Origin: CAZYZQ01 sp964652075 | Lineage (GTDB): Bacteria; Bacillota; Clostridia; Oscillospirales; Oscillospiraceae | Length of the DNA: 25,060 nt | Reading direction: 5' to 3' | Assembly: GCA_964652075.1 (NCBI GenBank) | Contig: CAZYZQ010000020.1 | Span: forward strand, 1-25,060 | In this document: positions 22,175 through 25,060 of the stretch, piece by piece | Position numbering within the stretch: the first letter of the stretch is position 1 | How the letters are laid out: every line of letters starts with the position of its first letter | Translations under genes and position numbers: made by a program | The notes under the pieces: generated by a model | Seen by the model: only the letters and a program-made list of their open reading frames with translations | Database searches by the model: none | What the model was told of the DNA's origin: nothing

Positions 22175-23757
22175 AAAAAATCGCTCTGCTGCTCGCGGCG
22201 CTCTGCCTCATGTCCATGCTTGCGGGCTGCCACGGCTCGCGGGGACTTGCGCCCTTTGAGATCCCCGACAGCTTCGACACATCGAAGGACTACAATATCA
22301 CCTTTTGGGCGAAGAACGACACCAACAAGACCCAGACCGCCATATACCGAAAGGCGATTGACGACTTTGAGGCGCTGTACCCCAACATCCACGTGAACAT
22401 GCGCCTGTACACCAACTACGGCGATATCTACAACGACGTCATCACCAATATCTCCACAAACACCACCCCAAACGTCTGCATTACCTACCCCGACCACATT
22501 GCGACCTACCTCACCGGCACCAATACGGTGGTTCCGCTGGAAGGACTGTTTGACGACCCCAGCTACGGGCTTGGCGGCAGTGCAGTGCGGTTCGACTCGG
22601 TGACAAGGGATGAGGTGATCCCCCAGTTTTTGGAGGAGTGCGCGTTCGACGGGCACTACTACGCAATTCCCTTCATGCGCTCCACCGAGGCGTGTTATGT
22701 GAACAAGACCTATGTGGAGGCGCTGGGGTACGAACTGCCCGAGACGCTCACGTGGGACTTTGTGTGGGAGGTCAGCGAGGCTGCCATGGCAAAGGACGCA
22801 GACGGCGTATTTGCCGTAAACGGCCAGCAGGTGATGATCCCCTTCATCTACAAGTCCACCGACAACATGATGATCCAGATGCTGCGCCAGCGGGACGCGG
22901 GCTACTCGGACGCAGACGGCAACATCGGGATCTTCAATGACGTGACAGCCGAGCTTCTGCTGGAGATCGCAAAGCACGCCGAGACGAGGGCGTTTTCCAC
23001 CTTCAAAATATCCAGCTATCCCGCAAACTTCCTCAATGCCGGACAGTGCATCTTTGCGGTGGACTCCACCGCCGGTGCAACGTGGATGGGCAGCGACGCG
23101 CCGCTCATCGATATCAGCGAGGACAGCCTCGTGGACTTCGAGACGGAGGTCATGACAATTCCCCAGTTCGACACCGAAAACCCCACCATGATCTCACAGG
23201 GGCCGTCGGTATGCGTATTCAACAAGGCGGACGCGCAGGAGGTGCTGGCGAGCTGGCTGTTCGCCCAGTATCTGCTGACAAACGACGTGCAGATCGCCTA
23301 TTCGGAGACGGAGGGCTATATTCCGGTGACCTCCAGGGCGCAGCAGTCGGAGGCGTACACCGACTACCTGTCCCGGCAGGGTGAGGACAACGAGGAGCAC
23401 TACGACGTGAAGATCAAGGCGTCCCGGCTGCTGCTGGACAACATCGACCGCACATTCGTCACCCCGGTGTTCAACGGCTCGGCCTCGCTGCGCGACGCCG
23501 CGGGGCAGCTCATCGAGAGCACGGTGAAGGCATGCCGGAGAGGGGACACGGTGGATAGTGCCTATATCGACAAGCTGTACGAGGACACGGCGTCGCTCTA
23601 CCGGCTGGGACAGGGCACGACCGCCGTGGCGGGCGGGAAGGAGCTTGGCCCGCTGCCCACCGAAGCGGTGGTGCTGCTCGGGTCGTTGGGGGTAGTATGG
23701 TGCGTTCTTCTCGCTTATGTCATTTCCCAAAAGATCAGAGCCGGGAAAAATAGATAG
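22171..23757 (+). CDS. Extracellular solute-binding lipoprotein with a C-terminal membrane helix
   Basis: The 528-residue sugar-type binding protein (SBP family 1) captures the substrate for the permeases upstream. A lipoprotein signal ends in the lipobox LAGC (Cys20). The mature protein opens with YNITFWAKNDTNKTQTAIYRKAIDDFEALYPNIHVN, the characteristic first strand and helix of family 1, and continues with TPNVCITYPDHIATYL, YAIPFMRSTEACYVN and GYIPVTSRA. Unusually, about 90 residues longer than the family norm, it ends in a predicted membrane helix with a positive tail (AVVLLGSLGVVWCVLLAYVISQKIRAGKNR). It would thus be held at both ends. The start overlaps the MalG-type stop (ATGA). Substrate not identifiable. 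Confidence 0.92.
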   Translation: MKKIALLLAALCLMSMLAGCHGSRGLAPFEIPDSFDTSKDYNITFWAKNDTNKTQTAIYRKAIDDFEALYPNIHVNMRLYTNYGDIYNDVITNISTNTTPNVCITYPDHIATYLTGTNTVVPLEGLFDDPSYGLGGSAVRFDSVTRDEVIPQFLEECAFDGHYYAIPFMRSTEACYVNKTYVEALGYELPETLTWDFVWEVSEAAMAKDADGVFAVNGQQVMIPFIYKSTDNMMIQMLRQRDAGYSDADGNIGIFNDVTAELLLEIAKHAETRAFSTFKISSYPANFLNAGQCIFAVDSTAGATWMGSDAPLIDISEDSLVDFETEVMTIPQFDTENPTMISQGPSVCVFNKADAQEVLASWLFAQYLLTNDVQIAYSETEGYIPVTSRAQQSEAYTDYLSRQGEDNEEHYDVKIKASRLLLDNIDRTFVTPVFNGSASLRDAAGQLIESTVKACRRGDTVDSAYIDKLYEDTASLYRLGQGTTAVAGGKELGPLPTEAVVLLGSLGVVWCVLLAYVISQKIRAGKNR

Positions 23758-23776
23758 GGAAGCTCCGTTTCGGCCA

Positions 23777-23832
23777 TTGATTTTTCCCGCTTTTTGGCGT
23801 ATACTTGTCATCGTGAATCGGAAACGATTTCA
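23777..23832 (+). promoter_or_regulatory. Promoter with cre/LacI-type operator of the OB-fold lipoprotein gene
   Basis: TTGATT (23777-23782), a 17-bp spacer and TATACT (23800-23805) make a good sigma-A promoter. CGGAAACGATTTCA (23819-23832) lies across or just after the transcription start and matches the CcpA cre consensus TGWAANCGNTNWCA at 12 of 14 positions. The central CG within a GAAA/TTTC palindrome marks a LacI/CcpA-family site, placed to block transcription. Catabolite or local sugar control is inferred. Confidence 0.72.
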
Positions 23833-23864
23833 CTACATTGATTCAGAAAGGGATTGAGTAAAAA

Positions 23865-24599
23865 ATGAAGAAGTACATTGCACTGCTTCTGGCGCTTGTC
23901 ATGGCGTTTGGCCTGCTCGGCTGCAGCGCCGGGAAGGGAAAGACCAACACCGACGTCGACAAGAAGTCGGAGGGCGTCATGACCTACGCCGAGTACATCG
24001 CCGCCGAAGAGGGCAGCCAGGTTGTCATCGAGGCGTATGTCCAGGGCAAGCAGAGCTGGTGGGACAACAAGGCGACCGTTTATCTCCAGGACGGCACCGG
24101 CGCCTACTTCTGCTACAACATGACCTGCAGCGAGGAGGATTACAACAAGCTGGTGGACGGCCAGAAGGTCAGAGTTACCGGCGACAAGGCCGTTTGGGCG
24201 GGCGAAGTCGAGATCGGCGAGGGTGCGACCCTCGAGATTCTGGACGGCAACTACATCGCTCCTGCGACCGACGTCACCAGCCTCGTGGGCAAGGACGAGC
24301 TTGTGGACAAGCAGAACCAGAAGGTCGTGTTCAAGGGCCTCACCGTTGAGGCCTACAACGGCGAGGAAGGCAAGGGCTTTGCCTACAAGAACGATCAGCC
24401 CGGCGACGACATTTATTTCCAGGCTTCGATCAATGGTACCACCGTGGAGTTCTGCGTTGAGATGTACCTCACCGGCCCGGACACCGATGTGTACAAGGCC
24501 GTCGAGGGACTGCAGGTCGGCCAGACCATCGACGTGGAGGGCTTCCTCTACTGGTACGAGGGCGCGAACCCGCATGTCACGCTGGTCACTGTGAAGTAA
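23865..24599 (+). CDS. Lipoprotein with two OB-fold-like halves, function unknown
   Basis: The 244-residue protein has a lipoprotein signal with lipobox LLGC (Cys20) and a short polar linker. Two similar-looking halves follow: VVIEAYVQGKQSWWDNKATVYLQDGTGAYFCYN...GQKVRVTGDKAVWAGEVEI (about 52-130) and KVVFKGLTVEAYNGEEGKGFAYKND...VGQTIDVEGFLYWYEGANPHVTLV (about 153-242). The pattern of strands with a Gly-x-Val-x-Val-x-Gly turn is that of OB-type barrels seen in surface proteins, which bind sugars, ions or nucleic acids. No enzymatic motif is visible. It has its own promoter with a cre-like site and a strong terminator. It stands right after the sugar operon and shares its codon choice, so it may be an accessory surface protein for sugar uptake. 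Confidence 0.8.
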   Translation: MKKYIALLLALVMAFGLLGCSAGKGKTNTDVDKKSEGVMTYAEYIAAEEGSQVVIEAYVQGKQSWWDNKATVYLQDGTGAYFCYNMTCSEEDYNKLVDGQKVRVTGDKAVWAGEVEIGEGATLEILDGNYIAPATDVTSLVGKDELVDKQNQKVVFKGLTVEAYNGEEGKGFAYKNDQPGDDIYFQASINGTTVEFCVEMYLTGPDTDVYKAVEGLQVGQTIDVEGFLYWYEGANPHVTLVTVK

Positions 24600-24616
24600 G
24601 TTTTTCGGAATAAAAA

Positions 24617-24668
24617 GGGGCTGCCTCAAAACGATTCTCAGGAATCGTAAGAGGCAGTCCCTTTTATT
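24617..24668 (+). terminator. Terminator of the OB-fold lipoprotein gene
   Basis: GGGGCTGCCTC (24617-24627) pairs with GAGGCAGTCCC (24651-24661) with one G-U pair, and an inner stem ACGATTC/GAATCGT caps it. TTTTATTT follows. It starts 17 nt past the stop codon. Confidence 0.93.
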
Positions 24669-24727
24669 TCCGTGTAGTGGTAAGGGGAAAGAAGTAATCG
24701 AGGAGAAGGGGGTTAAATTGCCCCACA

Positions 24728-24841
24728 GACTGTCAAAAAACCACTGTCATTGCCACGCCGGTGCGCGCACCGGCGTGGTTGTTTCGCGGATTGTCAGAGT
24801 GGGGGATTGCCGCACCGGCCTCCGGCCGGCTTGCAATGACA
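24728..24841. repeat. Dispersed palindromic repeat, copy B (complete-looking)
   Basis: The element begins with GACTGTCAAAAA, then TGTCATTGC (24745-24753). Its inverted copy GCAATGACA closes it at 24833-24841. Inside are a perfect 26-nt palindrome (24753-24778, core GTGCGCGCAC) and a second GC hairpin around CCGGCCTCCGGCCGG. It does not encode a protein and resembles small non-autonomous, REP/MITE-like elements. A degenerate copy lies at 19011-19092. Between the preceding terminator and this element (24669-24727) nothing is recognised. Confidence 0.75.
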
Positions 24842-24867
24842 CGAAAACTGGGATGCATGATAAGCTG

Positions 24868-24897
24868 AAAAGAGCGGCCATTGCTGGCCGCTCTTTT
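24868..24897 (-). terminator. Bidirectional terminator after the SLH-domain gene
   Basis: AAAAGAGCGGCCA (24868-24880) and TGGCCGCTCTTTT (24885-24897) form a 13-bp stem with a TTGC loop. The A and T ends supply a T-run on either strand. It lies 11 nt past the stop of the SLH-domain gene on the minus strand. Confidence 0.88.
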
Positions 24898-24908
24898 GTG
24901 GGAATGCG

Positions 24909-25060
24909 TTATTTTACGATCTCCTCGCAGAAGCGCATGAGAATGGTTGCGACTTCGGCGCGGGTGGCGTTGCCCTTCGGGGCGAGGGTGGAGGCGGTGC
25001 GGCCAGTGATCAGGCCGGCGCCAGCAGTCCACTGCATGGCCGGAACTGCGTACTCGCTGA
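24909..25060 (-). CDS. SLH-domain protein, C-terminal end (partial)
   Basis: The minus strand from the right edge reads SEYAVPAMQWTAGAGLITGRTASTLAPKGNATRAEVATILMRFCEEIVK and stops. This is the second half of an S-layer homology (SLH) domain, with the signature of a Gly-Leu-Ile-x-Gly turn followed by x-Pro-x-x-x-x-Thr-Arg-Ala-Glu-x-Ala-x-Ile-Leu-x-Arg. SLH domains bind pyruvylated secondary cell-wall polymers and hold exported proteins on the surface. About 50 residues are seen, so the rest of the protein and its main function lie outside the window. A strong terminator follows. Confidence 0.88.
   Translation of the reverse strand, partial: SEYAVPAMQWTAGAGLITGRTASTLAPKGNATRAEVATILMRFCEEIVK

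Noticed and set aside
24733..25032. Minus-strand open frame of 99 codons through the repeat and the SLH gene
   Set aside because: It crosses a terminator and a palindromic repeat and is out of frame with the SLH domain, which is the real product there.
1..25060. CRISPR array, tRNA or rRNA genes, prophage or integrase genes
   Set aside because: No regularly spaced repeats, cloverleaf with a T-loop motif, rRNA segment, recombinase or phage structural gene was recognised on either strand.

Overview
The window looks like chromosomal DNA of a GC-rich, anaerobic, Gram-positive Clostridia member, probably Oscillospiraceae-like. The evidence is the rpmG-secE-nusG-rplK order, a zinc-type L33, sigma-A promoters with near-exact 17-bp spacing, strong AGGAGG ribosome sites, an oxygen-sensitive class III ribonucleotide reductase, a BofC-like sporulation-type domain, lipoproteins and an SLH-domain protein. 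The genus is an inference; no rRNA is present.

Layout. (1) 1-1545, minus strand: translation/transcription operon rpmG-secE-nusG-rplK, running toward a gene beyond the left edge (probably rplA). Its promoter is at 1673-1701, and a near-repeated spacer follows both nusG and rplK. (2) 1726-2191, plus: ruvX. (3) 2170-4637, minus: a PpiC-type membrane foldase followed by a TSUP permease encoded as two half-length proteins. (4) 4708-5274, minus: a DUF1292 gene followed by a structured RNA of about 200 nt that resembles 6S RNA. (5) 5412-5666, minus: a small exported BofC-C-like protein. (6) 5740-9094, plus: nrdG-nrdD behind a perfect consensus promoter and a pair of NrdR-box-like palindromes 32 bp apart; NrdD carries a fused C-terminal redoxin domain. 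(7) 9099-9851, minus: an ArsR-like repressor with palindromic operators around its promoter.

(8) 9910-13079, plus: an ABC ATPase and FtsX/MacB-type permease pair behind a 200-nt leader with two TTAGC-N4-ACTAAC sites. (9) 13152-13318, minus: a decayed XRE regulator that keeps its promoter. (10) 13458-18964, plus: a TetR regulator, then a DUF308 membrane protein, an MMPL/RND transporter and a secreted heptad-repeat protein. Regions 8 and 10 look like an inducible envelope export module.

(11) 19154-23757, plus: a UgpC/A/E/B-type carbohydrate ABC operon whose binding lipoprotein also has a C-terminal membrane helix. (12) 23777-24668, plus: a lipoprotein with two OB-like halves, behind a promoter with a cre/LacI-type operator. 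Regions 11-12 use CCC proline codons far more than the rest of the window and lie between two copies of a dispersed palindromic repeat (about 19011 and 24728), so they may be a replaceable island. (13) 24909-25060, minus: the C-terminal end of an SLH-domain protein.

No CRISPR array, tRNA, rRNA, transposase or integrase was seen. The most notable items are the NrdD-redoxin fusion with NrdR-like control, the 6S-like RNA, the split TSUP with a hairpin-buried ribosome site, and the MMPL plus secreted heptad-protein module.
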